Positions 45,101 to 58,400 of a DNA stretch of 64,000 nt are shown here, one piece after another. The position numbers were made by a program, and so were the translations under genes. How positions within the stretch are numbered: the stretch's first letter is position 1; each line of letters opens with the position of its first letter. This stretch comes from Apoda limacodes (Eukaryota > Arthropoda > Insecta > Lepidoptera > Limacodidae), in NCBI GenBank assembly GCA_946406115.1, contig OX291544.1, positions 19,547,521 to 19,611,520 of the forward strand. Direction: 5' to 3'. The notes beneath the pieces are model-generated. The model worked only from the letters and a program-made list of their open reading frames with translations, searched no databases and was not told the DNA's origin.

Positions 45101-45845
45101 ACCAAGCCGAACTACTTGCCCTCTGCGAAGCCGCAAAATAGATCACAAAACGTAGCGAAATTTCGTTTGCAATATACAGTGATTCCAGAGCAGCCCTACT
45201 TTCGGTCGCAAATCCCGAAGCGCTCCATACCCTAGCAATAAGCACAAGGGAAGCACTTAATTCCAGCACACTCCAGAACAAAAAGGTGGATTTGTTCTGG
45301 ATAAAAGCTCACGCAGGGCTGGAGGGAAACGAGAGAGCCGACTTTTTATCAAAAGAAGCTGCGCTGAATTTGAGGCATGGCCGGTCTCATTTGTAAGGCG
45401 TCAAATCCGGCAGGAGACGCTCGGCGAGTGGGACCGAAGGTATAGGAGTGCCAATACAGCTTCAGTTACAAAAACGTTTTTCCCAAATGCGCTGGATGGA
45501 TACAGAACAGTCAGGAAGGTAAAAATGATGATGGAGATGACACAGGCTCTGACAGGGCACGGTGGTTTCTCCGAATACCTGACTAGATTCAAGTGTAGGG
45601 ACAACCCATCGTGTAGCTGTGACCCAGAGGAAACCGAGACTGCTCTGCACCTCATACTTAGCTGTCCCCAATTCACAAAGGAGCGCTATGACTTGGAACA
45701 AGCAACTGGCACGAGGATTGCGGCGGAGAGCCTCCCCAACCTAATAAAAGGTAAAAAGAGGGAAATGTTTTTAAATTATTTGGTAAAAATAGTAAGATCG
45801 GCTAATAATAGAAACGAGTCCAATATGGTCAAAAGTTGCAAATAA
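42128..45845 (+). pseudogene. LINE2 ORF2 (endonuclease, RT, RNase H, CCHC), copy B
   Basis: Same domain series as in copy A, with the same stops at the corresponding places (about 42497, 42794, 43018, 43334, 44977 and 45139). It has two additional stops near 43935-43951, where A reads through (CAATACATC in A, CAATAAATC in B). RT VFADDVVLML is at about 44239. RNase H TDGSK, YQAELLAL, YSDSRAAL and GNERADFL lie at 44986-45394. The C-terminal CSCDPEETETALHLILSC lies in 45525-45845. Confidence 0.85.
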
Positions 45846-46272
45846 GTACGAAATGTATTAAATAAAATAGAAAATAGTAAATATAGGAATAAATAGTTGA
45901 TAAGAAAACAAATAAGGATTGTGTAAGAAATAATATATTAACCTAAATATTGTAAGTACTTTAGAAAACATATAACAAACATTGTGTAAATAAAAAATTG
46001 GAACTATAGCTATAAGAAAAGTGTAACTGTAGAATAAGAAAAATTAAAGAAATTGTAAAAGTTATTCACCCTGAAACTAAAAACGAAATAAAATAAAGAT
46101 AGAACACAGTAGACTAGGGAAACGGGAAATCCGAAATCCGGAAGTACGAAAAGAGAGGAATGATTGAAAGATAAAGTATGGAGAATAAAAGTACGAGAGG
46201 CATAAAAGTGAGAATTGGCATGAATGAAACAGATACAAAAAGACAGCACTTACGCCGGAGGTACTAGAAATT

Positions 46273-46296
46273 AAAAAAAAAAAACCTAACCTAACC
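46273..46296 (+). repeat. LINE2 poly(A) end and CCTAA tract, copy B
   Basis: Twelve A then CCTAACCTAACC, one A shorter than in copy A. It marks the 3' boundary of LINE2. Confidence 0.85.
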
Positions 46297-46689
46297 GTCG
46301 AGACTAATTCCTTAGGGGAAAATAAATAAAAATATTCTCGAAGTCCGTAAATACAATTTATTTTTAGTTTTATGTACAATAATACACAAATAAACAATTT
46401 AAAATTCTATTAATCCATACTCAGTTGCACTTTATTCTGTTTTTGAATTTATCTTTTTTGCCGTCTTTTCCTAATCTAGACGACCGTATCGTAGTTTTTC
46501 CTTCGGGTCGACTGATATTGTTGCAAATATCAATTAATCGTAATATGGTGTAATATTCATTAATTTTAAGCAATCTATGTCATTACCATTTTTCCCAGAT
46601 TAAGAAATTAAAAATCAGTATGGCGAAAATGGCCAATCCGCAGACTCAATACAGCGATGATCACTTATCAAAATAATTGCAATCAGGTA
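46297..46689 (+). other. AT-rich spacer, copy B
   Basis: Counterpart of 12383-12775. Nothing recognised. Confidence 0.45.
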
Positions 46690-48065
46690 CATGTTGTGAG
46701 GGTTTATGGTAAAACCCACAACCCTGAGATATTTTATCGAGAAAATCATACCTTCTCCTTTTAAATTTCGTGCGGTAGTTTCCAAACTACATTTCCATAT
46801 TTCCTGTTTCTCGCAGAACTTGATGCACACCAAAAAGATTTATTCCTATTCAATTTAGGTAAAAGTGCAAAAATCGATAATACATCTATCTCTCCGATAA
46901 TCTCCAACAAACTGACTTCGAATCTTTGCTATCTGTCACTCTTTTGAATATCAGATTTAAACGTCTGTCGAAGTAAATAAGTTTTGCATTTCATGCCTGT
47001 ATGTTCTGGTGACTTGGCCCAGCAGTGGCGGTTTGTACGGCTATGAAATTTTTTCCATAATTTTTTCACGACCTCCCTCGCTACAATAATAATTTTCTAA
47101 AAGGCACTTCACATAATATGTTAGAAGTTACAGTACGGTCAGTTGCAAAACCGCATATAGAATTTCAAAACAAAATAGAATGGCAAGGCGTAGTCACTTA
47201 CACACTTAAAGAAATAAAGTAACATGTCTTGTAGCACCTGAGTAATATTAGTTTTATTTAATATTGTATATAATAATTTTACTAAGAAAATTATCGTATT
47301 CGTAGCCTAGTGGAAAGACGTATCAGATAATAATACGTGTACTCAGTGCAATGCAGGTTGTGGATTCGAATCTCACCTTATGCCTTTCTTTTTGTTTTTG
47401 TTACATTTTACGAATTATGAATATTTTGTTCAGTTAAATAGCTTAGACCAATTTTCTAAAAGCTATTACGTTAGTAGAGGACACTACGTGTACGAGGGCT
47501 CCGATACAACAAACGTGATTTTTTTGCCGTTTTTATAGATAATGGTTCGGAACCCTTCGTGTGCGAGTCCGACTCACCTATTTAGTATAACTTCTATTAT
47601 TTTCAATTACAACAAGCAAGCACCGCCGCATAGATCCGACTATATCAGAACAGATCCTAACCTAACCTAACCTAACCTAATTTCATGCCTGTATGTTCTG
47701 GTGACTTGGCCCAGCAGTGGCGGTTTGTACGGCTGTAGAATTTTTTCCATAATTTTTCCACGACCTCCCTCGCTACCTGGCTGGCTCGTTCGGCGGGGTC
47801 CTTGGTTGGGCTCAACGAAAAGGGTCTCATCTCCCTCCTGCGGGTCCGCGGATCCCTGCGTGGTAGCGGAATTGATGGCGGGTTTGCATTCATAGGCGCA
47901 AAGATTGGGGTAGTGACTGAGGCTTGGGTCGCCTCGTTAGAAGTCGGCGATTTTTGTGTCTGGTGGGGCGGGGTGTCCTTAATAGGAGAAAGCAAAGAGG
48001 GTAGGGCGGGTAAGTCCTCATCCCTAAAAAGTTCGTCGTCGGTCTCCAAGGCCGTGTAGACCGAC
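46690..48065 (+). repeat. Repeat block X, copy B
   Basis: Single copy of X in B, 1376 bp. It differs from both A copies at the same sites (for example GTGGAAAGACG versus GTGGATAGACG in A, and CAGATAATAAT versus CAGATATTAAT). This shows that X1 and X2 share a more recent ancestor with each other than with B. Confidence 0.9.
47085..47679 (+). mobile_element. tRNA-like composite retroposon with CCTAA tail, copy B
   Basis: Box A at 47303-47313, box B at 47362-47372, CCTAA tract at 47656-47680. The flanking 97-bp direct repeats are 46988-47084 and 47680-47776. Confidence 0.6.
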
Positions 48066-48088
48066 GACTCAGAGATGGCTGAGGCCAT
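47672..48088 (-). pseudogene. Gag-like ORF fragment, copy B
   Basis: Counterpart of 17008-16592: 138 codons, ATG at 48088, cut by the retroposon at its far end. One residue differs (Phe for Ile at the KKFYS site). The family is not identified. Confidence 0.4.
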
Positions 48089-49817
48089 TGATACCCTACA
48101 TGGGGGTCCTGGACGGGGGGAAGGCTACACTGAATGGCCTGTTCTCTGTAAATATCTCACCTGTGAACAGGTTGCGCGCCACGACGGCTCAAACTTGAAA
48201 GTATTAAGACGGGGCCCCTCATTAGGAAATTATATACATGCTATTATAACGAGTACACTCAAGGCATAATTACGTGAACTGTGTTTTGTTTGTGTCTTTC
48301 ACGGCAGGACAGGGTTGGAATAATTATTTCTGGAAGGTACTAAGCTATAATGCAAAAGAGCACGAGTACATAGGAAAAAAAAAATCGTAAGCCGAGTGCA
48401 CAGTTACATGATGCGGTTAGCGGTCCATCTTTTACGATGGAACGTTGCAGAAATAACTGTGGCCAGTGGGCACAAGTTAGTTAGTTAGACTATTTGGGAC
48501 TCTCATCATCACCCTCACGTTTCTAAGAACTAGGTGACTTGGACTAGGATCCTCGAAGAATTTGGCCTGTAGGAAGGGTAGTTAAGGTATACCAAGGGCC
48601 TGACGGGGCGGTCCGTGTGGTAGACATCCACACTAGAGGAGCTTGTGTGAGTCCCCTACCTAAATCCCTAGCCTATAGCTTAGTAAAAGGCATGAAGTAT
48701 GATGTGATGCTGTATTTAATAGTTATATTTAGTTACAGAAAAATATTACCAAACTTAGCAGTTGAAATTGTACAGGTTGTCGATCTCGTGCGCGATCGTG
48801 AATATCACCTGTAGGTATCTCGCTTAGCCATTGTGTCGCTTGTTGTCCGCCTTAGTCTCTCCGTTCGCTTGTCCATGCGTTAAAGACCTGGAATTTATGA
48901 GAAAAATTGTATATATTTGGAATATAAAAGAAGTTAAATGCTGTAAATGAAGATAAGTTAAAGATTGACAACTATAACTGTACTGTACTGATTGTTCCCT
49001 CCCTTACACCGAATCGATATTGTTAGTTCTATCGAGAATTTCATCAACGAAACTAACAAAATCGATTACCCGGGTATGACTCAGGTGTTATTCGCCAAAC
49101 CTCTCCCTCAGATACTATCATAAAACTATACCGAGTTTATGATATTTCTTAAACGGGAACAATCAATGATTTTTACATTTAATTTACCTTCATAAAATAG
49201 GTAAGTACCTATTCACAACACAAGCAAAATCGACATTCAAAACAAAATAGGTACAGAATGAATTTACGTTATCTTTCCTTTCGGGTTACGATGGGATCTC
49301 CCTGAGCCTATGATAAATGAATGTGTTGCGGAAATAAATGGGGTTAATACACATAATATTTACAGAGAGAGATCTCCCAAGTAACATCTACTTTTATAAC
49401 ACAAATAAAAGTTGAAGATTTAATAAATTTAAATATGTCTTTGCGCAAGATACTAAATCTTTTTAAACTAGTTTACTAGAATAATTACAGTTTCGGTAAT
49501 ATTTCGTTAATACACTGTAGTAACTGTAACGGGCCGTATAATACTTAATTTTTTTAATGTGCAATATTTGTTAGCAGTTTTTTAAAACTTACAAAAGGTT
49601 AAAATTTAGAAAACCATTAGCCATGTGTTAAATTAGTTAAGCGTCAATATTTTTTTTACAACTTAATCACCAGTCAGAGCCATTCTCAAAAATGTAAATT
49701 TTTACTTGGAACAATGTAAAAACTAAAGATAAATAGCTATCGTAAAAGCCGTTCGTGGGAGTTTTGCTCTAGGCCCTGCACGTGTTGAAACAATAGAATA
49801 GAAATTGAGAATTCCTA
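48066..49817 (+). repeat. Repeat block Z, copy B
   Basis: 1752 bp, the same length as in A, between X and Y. It includes the BEL/Pao pol end at 48548-48814; the rest is unrecognised AT-rich sequence. Confidence 0.85.
48548..48814 (+). pseudogene. BEL/Pao-type pol C-terminal fragment, copy B
   Basis: Reads PRRIWPVGRVVKVYQGPDG and AVRVVDIHTRGACVSPLPKS as in A. The in-frame TAG just upstream in A (17465) is also present in B; a stop a few codons earlier in A (GACTAGGAC) reads GACTTGGAC here. It is an isolated fragment without integrase core. Confidence 0.65.
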
Positions 49818-51269
49818 AGAAAGATGCAATACAGTAGCGTATTTAGAATTGTATTTAATGTAGAAATTAATAATAGATTTTATTTTAACTAGTATTGAAA
49901 ATCAACTGCTTGCTTGAAAACGTGCTTAGCTTGTATTTACTTATGTACCTTAAATAGAAATATAAATATATATATATAAATATAGTACTACTACAACACT
50001 TACACGATAACATTAAGAGCGCTCTTATAATACATACTTGACACAGAATCACTGGCATTATATATTATTCTATTATATATATATATATAGTTGTAAGATA
50101 TGTGTGGAAAGAAACCTAGATGATAAGTCTATCTTATATAACTAGTTAGTTATAGGCATGTTAAGCTAATAATAAACCAGTACCTAAAAATTGTGCGTGT
50201 AAACCATAATGTAATAATTACAATGGGTTTGACCAAATATTATACTTTGTCAGTACTTGCTACCAGGACAGATCAATAAAATAATTTACTTAGGAAATAA
50301 ATAAAAAATCAGAGAACTCAGATACTATTCGTTAAAAAAGATTTAATAACTCTAACTGCGAGTCCTTCACTGAAGTCAGTAGAAAATTAAACAAAGGGCT
50401 TATCGAGTTGCAGACAGCAGGGCGGGGATATTTTTAATAGTTGAATGAAACTCAACCCTATTGTTTATACAATAGAGTCGTGTAAATATTAATACGTTCC
50501 TCGAGTCTGTTTTAGTATAGCTAGCGGCGCGGGCGGCGAGAAGGAGCGGGACAGTCAGTCATGTTTTAACCTCCGTGAGTTGTGGTCGTCAGAAAAATTC
50601 CGACGATATCGTGAGTGTCAGTGAAACCGTGAGCCAAGTCTGCGAGTGAAAGAACCAAAGTTGAGTATAATTGAAATATTATTTGATTTGGTTTAGAATT
50701 TAAACTTAAAATCGTACTAATGTAAATTACAATTCACACTTGCATTTGAATCTTTCGTATAGTATCAAATTAATTAACTTTGGTGGTTGGTTACTCACAT
50801 AACCAACCGAGATATAGGGTGTGACTAATATAAAAGTTCCTTTACAGCCGTCATCGAACGCACTTATATAGATAACGTAAGATTGCTATATATCCGTGAG
50901 TAGAATTTAGAAATCTTATCCTATTTTGGTTGCTGAGCGGATATCATTTTTTTGAATGTAGATTAATTGTAGAGTCTGGAGACATCTCCATGAATAGGAT
51001 ATTCTCTTCCGGAAGAGAGATCTGTGGACTGAGGGCGCTGTTGTACCTTCCTGGAACAGCCTGGGAAAGTCCTAACTTCTGGTCAATGAAGCCTAGGCCT
51101 TGTTGGAAGCTAAGACTTTGCAGAATAAGGTGATCCTATTTGGCGTTTTAACGCCATTTTCCTTCGCGTTTTCTATTACAGCCTTAAACGTCTCTTAGTA
51201 GACCAAATATATACACCTTAAATTGACCAGTTTCAGGGGAACACTTGAACCACGAGCTCTGCCAAAGTG
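49818..51269 (+). repeat. Repeat block Y, copy B
   Basis: 1452 bp. It differs from both Y1 and Y2 at several shared sites (ACTACTACAACAC, GTTTATACAATAG, GTGAGTAGAATT, CGTTTTAACG). At the one site where Y1 and Y2 differ it agrees with Y1. Confidence 0.9.
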
Positions 51270-52200
51270 GGAGATAAACAAGCTTGAGTAGAGAGAGAAG
51301 GAACCCAGGAATCGAAATTATACCAGGCAGAAAGGCGTGATACCATAATCCAAACAACCAACTGTATGTGAGTAATTTTATTTGTTTTCTGCTTTGTTTC
51401 CTTTTGACACGTGCGGCTTAGGGTAAACCGTAGATACCTAAATATATAAAATAAAATATAAAATGTATAACAAAAAAAAATAGACGATCCGGAAAATAAT
51501 CATATTGATTTGGCAATCATTTAAATAAAATAAAATAAAATTATAGGTAAGGCGTTATTAACGCGTTATATCGCTATAGTCGAGGTAGGGTCCTCCATAC
51601 GTGGTACCGGTAGACCAGATTAACGTCATTAAATCTCTAGATTTTAGAGAACACTTTAAAGATTCGGGTTAATTTCAGCCGCATATCCTTATAAAATTAA
51701 TTATAAAGAATTGCTTCTGCGTTTTTGTCATTAAGTCGCCATCTTAAACAATATATTTATACATATAAAACAAAATTGTTGGCAACCTAAATAGTAAATA
51801 TCTTATTGTAGAGAGAAAGATTAAATAAAATATTTTAATTGCCGTATAGTCTGAAACGTTAAGGAAATTTAAATACGCGACATTGATAAAAGGTTTGATT
51901 TAGTGAGGAATATAAAAGGAAAAAAAAACTAAAGTAACTACATACAGAACGTAGAATAAATTTTTGTACTTAATTAATTAAAAGCTTAGTAATTGAGTAG
52001 GAGATTCAGCCAGAGGTAGTACCAAAGATGACAAGTTATCTTTGGGTATACATATCTAGTGGTTCTAGCTTTAACACAAAGTAAGACGGTCATCTGAGTT
52101 ACTTTGGGAACTAAAACACACCAAATCAATATATGACAGTATGAGAGATGTGAAGAATGTTTGAAAATTAAATAAAATTTGTAGGTAAAATTTTTTGGTA
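51270..52200 (+). other. AT-rich spacer, copy B
   Basis: Counterpart of 20188-21119; no gene seen. Confidence 0.4.
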
Positions 52201-52975
52201 AAGAAAAAATAACTAGTTCTGCTGTGGGATATTGCTCTAGAACTTTGTCAGTCGTCAAACTCAGGTGCGTGAAGAGTCGAGTTACGTCCGTGTCACCGCT
52301 ATGAGACCTGTTTAGGCACGCATAGATACGAGTGTGGCCCTGTCTTCAAGGCTATGAAGGCGGCGACACCAGATATCCTCCCGGACGAACATACATACAC
52401 CGGCACGACTCATAAAATTGTGTTCAAGTTTGTAGCCGGGATAGTGAAGGTATGATGTGTCGGCCGGGCAGGATATCTGCGTCTCCGTTAGAAAAAGAAT
52501 GGTCGGCTGCGCAGTTTCGAGATGGTGGTGGACTGTGTTAAGATTTGCGTGAATACCCCTGATGTTGCAAAAATCCACATTATATGTGGATGGAGTAGCC
52601 GCTGTACAAACTCTTTTCTTTTTCCTTCTCATGGCCATAATATATAAAAAAGTTACTAAGACTAAGGATGAGGATTCACTGCACAGACAGCTTAGAGGAC
52701 AAAAGGTGCGGTTCTAAGACTGCCGAAGCTCGCCACAGATGATACGGTTGCTGGCACGGCGGGCGGAAGGGCCCCTGATCCCCATCTGTTATAGTAGCCG
52801 GGTCCACTCCGGTCTCCTTCTCCGGCACGACTACCACTTCAGATACTTTACACAGGCTGGCGGATCAGCCTCCCAGGGCGGAGATTAAGTGACTTTAGTT
52901 GTTCGAGTGGCTTATTCGAGCGAGTACTTGCAGTGCCCTACCTGTGTATGTGTAGTGCAAAGCGCTAGTGGTGAT
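52201..52975 (-). pseudogene. CR1/jockey-type LINE endonuclease fragment with longer 5' end, copy B
   Basis: The frame 52638-52312 starts as in A (NVDFCNIRGIHANLNTVHHH, LFLTETQ). A 37-bp deletion after EDIWCRRLHSLED shifts the frame. At 52744-52970 there are about 225 GC-richer bases absent from A, a plausible part of the LINE 5' UTR. Confidence 0.6.
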
Positions 52976-55400
52976 ATGTAAGGAATAACGTGATAAATGT
53001 TAACTATATGACTAAGTTCGGAGAGTTTGGTACTGGGTGAGACATAGGTGTTAGCAGCAAATACCTACCTAGTGAAGTGCCTTAGCCATGATTTCCTTGC
53101 ATTGATCATATGATTGATATTTCTAATCTTTTATAATTTTAATGTAAATAAAATTACTATAATCTACAATATGTCTAATATATATGCGATTGTTACATAC
53201 ATACATACAAACTGAAGAATATAGGAAGTTCATCATCATTATTGATCAATTGACATTTATGATATAAGCGTACCGATTTTACACAAGTACCTTATTTCCT
53301 CCCCTCCCAGACCCTAATTCGGTCTTCATCACCTAAACTACGTCTATATATTAAACTTAAATTCATTAGATGCAAGTAAGTATACCCTTCGGGGTTCAGT
53401 AGTTTTCGTTATACATACATACATAGTTGTCGTTTGCTGTAGCGCAAACATGACATTTCTTGTAGTACCTACATATATACATACATTATGGTAATCATTT
53501 CCGTTTAACATCAATCAAATTGACCATACCCCTTCATCATTTTGCTCAACACTGTGAATATGATCCTAATGTATGTTTCTTATCAACACAATAAGTCACT
53601 ACTGTACCAGCTTTATAAGTCATCATTCTTGATCAACCTTTATTACGTTAATTATTTTACTTTATCGTATATAGTACATAAGAATAAAACCATAGCATCC
53701 TTATATTAGTGCGTATTTATTTTATCACGGGAAATTCAATCAAAGGGTGAATCAAACCCTGAGTTTTATGTGTCATTTATCTAAGTTCGTACCCAATAAC
53801 TACAAATATTTCATACATTAAAATATATTGAACAACGGGTTTATCATTCCAGAAGTCGAATTTAGGCAAATGAAACACATCATCTCACGAACAGTCTTCC
53901 TTTCTATTCGTCTAAATAAGTTTCAAGCAATAGTATAACTTAATTACAATGTATTATGAAGTGAATCAACAGACATATCGTTCAAATTATTATACGTACG
54001 CAATTAACCATAGAATACTATTCATCTTTCAGGGATTGAATCTACACTCCAGTCTTTTATTCTTATAGGCATCCTTCTATACCTACATTTTGCGCTTTGG
54101 CTGTGATTTGTTTAGCCAAACCTTGTACCACAAAGTTAATTTGATACCTTAATCGTGCTGAGACGACGTAAATCTTACTTAAATTGTCTTGTTTAAAAAT
54201 CTGAATAAAATCTTGGTAATCAGGATTATAATTTTCATCATCATTATTTTTTAACCAAGTCCACAACACAGTGGAATCTAGATTCTATATCTATTACTCC
54301 TTAAATGTAATTTATTAATAAATTATGAAAACTTTAATAACTCTTATACTTATAACACTCAATCTATATCACTTACTACCTATATTTTGTTTGGCCTCGT
54401 GTGCTAGACAGACAACTTCACTACATGCATTTCTTTCTACGAACTTTGTCTTTTGTTACTCAAACAGCTTAGCTTCAAAGCAGTCTTGACCCCGCTTACT
54501 ATGTTTAGCTTTTGTATACACCTTAAAATTAGCTATAAATTCTAAGCTTAAACTACAACTATACTAACTCTTCACGAACTTTACAGACTAACGGTATAGG
54601 CTATACCTAATAAAAGTGATATGTCCTTATTGAGTTTTAAATTTACCCAATATATACTGCACCTGTTCTTTAATTAAAACGTTACCCTTCCTCTACATAT
54701 ATACTTTATGGAATCCTGTGGTTAGATTCTGCAAAAAAACGTTTAAAACCTGAAATGAGAGCACCTAGTGACACCGTCAGTGTAGTGTGTGAAGTTCGTG
54801 ACGAGTTAGAGAGTGTCAATAATAGAAGTGAAACCGCCCAAACAAGACCGCAATGGGGCGGTAGAGAAGACTATGAAACGATATTGTAGTGAGAAATTAC
54901 TGACCCTCACCACACCGTTTTTACTTCTTCAGTTCCAAAAATAAATTATATTTACCGAATCTATTTTAGGTATCAGACACCTACTGTACATGTAATGGCG
55001 GGAGAGGCGAACAAAATTCCCGAATGACTTTGTTAGTAATGAGCCATACGATTTAAAAGAGGAACTAAGAAGCCACCTCATAAAAATAATAAAAAAAACT
55101 ACTTTATCTTTGCTCAGTGCACCCGTGAAGATGGCGCATGCAACTGTGCTGAAACATCAGAAACTCCATAAATCCAATCATAGTAACCCTTAACATTTAA
55201 ATATATTTTCTCAGCAAGTTAACCTAATAAATTAAAGTTAACAGTCCATATTTCATTAAGTGGTTGATTTAATGAAATATAGACTGAGCTGTAACTGATA
55301 TTCGACCTTTGAATACATAATATCGGAATACATTCTGCATTAATTAGGTATTTTTATAAATCTTTTATAAATTAGGTATTATTTTTTGCCTAAGCACACT
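52976..55400 (+). other. AT-rich spacer upstream of the cuticular gene, copy B
   Basis: Counterpart of 21771-24140. It has lost about 12 bp near 53700. It contains the unchanged 44-codon candidate frame at 54755-54889. No other gene supported. Confidence 0.4.
54755..54889 (+). CDS. Candidate small ORF (44 codons), copy B
   Basis: Same frame and same sequence as 23498-23632. Identity here is weak evidence, since neighbouring non-coding stretches of similar length are also identical between the copies. Confidence 0.2.
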   Translation: MRAPSDTVSVVCEVRDELESVNNRSETAQTRPQWGGREDYETIL

Positions 55401-55404
55401 AAGG

Positions 55405-55433
55405 TATAAATATCCGTTGAATAAATTTCATTG
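55405..55433 (+). promoter_or_regulatory. Core promoter of the cuticular protein gene, copy B
   Basis: TATAAATA at 55405-55412 and TCATTG at 55428-55433, unchanged from copy A. Confidence 0.6.
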
Positions 55434-55473
55434 CTTAATTTAAAGCCAGAATCAAACCGATTTAACCAACATC

Positions 55474-58400
55474 ATGCGAGAGGTAAGTTATCATTATATT
55501 TATAACAACAAAATAAAAAATAAAAAAAAACGTCCAGATGGTCTGACTCTGGTGCCGTGGCATAGAGGCCGCTGTATGATTTGGGATGCAACATGTGTCA
55601 ATACTTTTGCTACTGCTTATTTACATAATACCATAAAGACTGCGGGATCAGCCGCTACAGAAGCTGCCCGTCTTAAATACAATAAATATTCAAATTTATT
55701 GACATCCTACATCTTCATCCCTTTTGCCACTGAAACAGCCGGTCCTTGGTGCTCTGAAGCTAAGGCCTTTATTAGTGATCTTAGTTGCCGTCTCAGGGAA
55801 AAGAGCCAAGACCCTCTGGTCGGTTTTTATCTCACTCAACGCATTTCACTAGCCATACAGAGAGGTAATGCAGGAAGTATGATGGGCACTTTTAGACCTT
55901 ATGTACCAAATTATTGAATTTAGGTTTAGTGTTGTAATTTGTCTTTCTTTAATATGTATAACAATTATTAACTACGTATTTAAAGAATTAAATGTTTATT
56001 TATTAAATAAAAATGTATATATTATATCAAGTTGAATAAAAAGAAAAACTTATGTGATTGTAAAATGATCTTTTTTGTAAGAAAAGTAAAGGTAAATAGT
56101 AAATTGTTAAATAAGTAATGAAAGACACCCATAATTGACGAGACATTGTGAGTTATACACACTCGAACGATGTGTGAGCGCCAAAGTTCGACGCTGAAAT
56201 GGGCCTATTACCTGAACTAAACACTTCTTTTCATTTCGAATATGAGGAAAGTAGACACAAGCCAAATATGAAAAAGAAATTACTATTATAAATTATTTTT
56301 AATATACATACACATATTATCTGGCATATCTAGATACCCGAACACTACAACCAAGTTAAGAATAAATAAACCTCGTATCAATCGAAGTGTGGCTATTGGT
56401 ATAGGTGACTAACTTTGTCCAATGTGACTGAATTTTTTTTGTTCCCACTCGTTTTTTAGATAGTACATATGTGGTCTACTTTCAAATTATACTTCGTATC
56501 TATCCCGAAGATGATTAGAGCTTACATCCAGCAGTACGCAAGATGATGCTCTTCTAATCACACCTTCAAAGCTTTTAAACACATAGTTATTGTATCAGAT
56601 TTTTTCATCATGTATACATACATTTCCTACGCTATTTCTACTGCATATCAATGACATGTTGGACGTCAACAACAAACAATGCTATGCAGATCACAGTACT
56701 GGAGAAGCTTATTACTTTAGCGTTTAGCGTTAATAATTTGTTAGTTAATGAAAACAAAAACCAAATGTGTTAAATTAACATTACCAAACGTTAGTCAGAT
56801 GCAGTAAATGGCGAGCAATTAGAACTTGTTAATTCAACAGTCTTTCTTGGCATAACGCTGGAATCCTAACTTCAATGGGGCCTCATATTCATAACCTAGC
56901 CAAAAAACTAAGTTATGCTGTGTATGCGATCAAGAAAATAAGACGTCGACACTGCAAAAATAGTATATTTTAGCTATTTCCATAGTTTAATGACATATGG
57001 TATCCTATTGTGGGGTAATATTTCATAACTTTGACGATATAAAAGTGATTGTAAAATCCTTATTTGAATAAAACATTTTGACTTTGACTTTGAATGTCGA
57101 CGATCCCTTTACTTGCCGTATCGAGCCCTTTAGTCTCAAGAGAGACTTTGCCTTCCTGTGTGTGTTCTACCACTTGTACAATAGGATGTGTTCTGAGGAA
57201 TTTTTCGAAATGATGCCCACGGCTACTTTCTACCATCGCACGGCTTGCCATAGGCAGGGAATTCATTATCACTCCTTAGAATTGAAATGGTTGCGTACAG
57301 TGCACTTCCTCCCGTGAACGCTTGGGTTGTGGATTGAGCTCCCTGCCAAGGTTTTTTCTAAGTATGTGGTTCTTCAAGAAAGAAGTTTTTAGATTTCTGA
57401 AGGGTCGGCAACGCGTGATACCCCTGGTGTTGCAGGCCTCCATAGGCTACGGTGACCGCGGACTGCAAGCTTGTTTGCCACCTAAGTGGTATAAAAAATA
57501 TCGATATCTATATAAATAGGTAATTACCTATTAGATTTAACAAAGCACTAACAAATTCACTTTCTTGCAAATGAAGTACATATCTTTATTGCATTACTTT
57601 AAATATATTATTGACACGACACTTATACAAGTCCATAGACTTTAATGCGTGTCGTCTGCTGTGAGCTTCCATACAGTTTTTCTAAATCAGTGACACTTTT
57701 TTCTTCAATTAATATAGCTACTTATCACTTTAATTCTGTAATTTTAAGGCTCACATGATTTTATTTTTTACAGTTATCGCTCTTGTTGCTAGTAGTGGCA
57801 ACATGCCTGGCTGGCCCACTTCCAAATCCCGGAGGAACTACTTCTCCTACACCAGTAACAATGTTAAACTTCAAAAACGTGATATATCCTAACGGTGCCT
57901 ACAAATTCTTGTAAGTTTCTTAAAAAGTAACTACATACATTTTTTTTTATTTTAAATTCCCGATATGCTATTGATGCTTGTATTTTTTTAATCTAAAATG
58001 ATTTCTTGATTTCTTATATTGTAGACGTAGAGGGCAAGGAGCTTATTAGAAACAGTTTCAAGTAAGCTAAACTCTAGGATTCGAGAGGAAAATGTATGCA
58101 AGTAAGTCTTACCTCTCGAGGCCCGTGAAAGTACTTGAATATATTTTTTTCTCGACTTGCAGAGTCGAGCTTACTCGAGATTGTTCTTAATAAACTCCCA
58201 GATCGCAAATAACACAACCAGACTAAACAAATATAATGCAGAGGTATTAACCTGTATAAGTAGCTCCTTATAAAAAAGGATAGTGTAGTTATGGATCTGC
58301 AGATTGCTTTATGTAAATAAATATGAATTAAATTTCCTCAAAGTGCTTATATTTTGCGGATGTGTTTGCTTCCAAAGTCGTTAATTTTGTGTTCCCTTCT

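Larger units (their letters stand above)
39143..46284 (+). mobile_element. R1/TRAS-like non-LTR retrotransposon LINE2, copy B
   Basis: About 7.1 kb, slightly longer than in A because the gag zinc-knuckle region (113 bp) and a 22-bp hairpin in the 5' UTR (39402-39427) are kept. The 3' end is a run of 12 A at 46273-46284, followed by CCTAACCTAACC. ORFs are at 40658-42114 and 42128-45845. Confidence 0.8.
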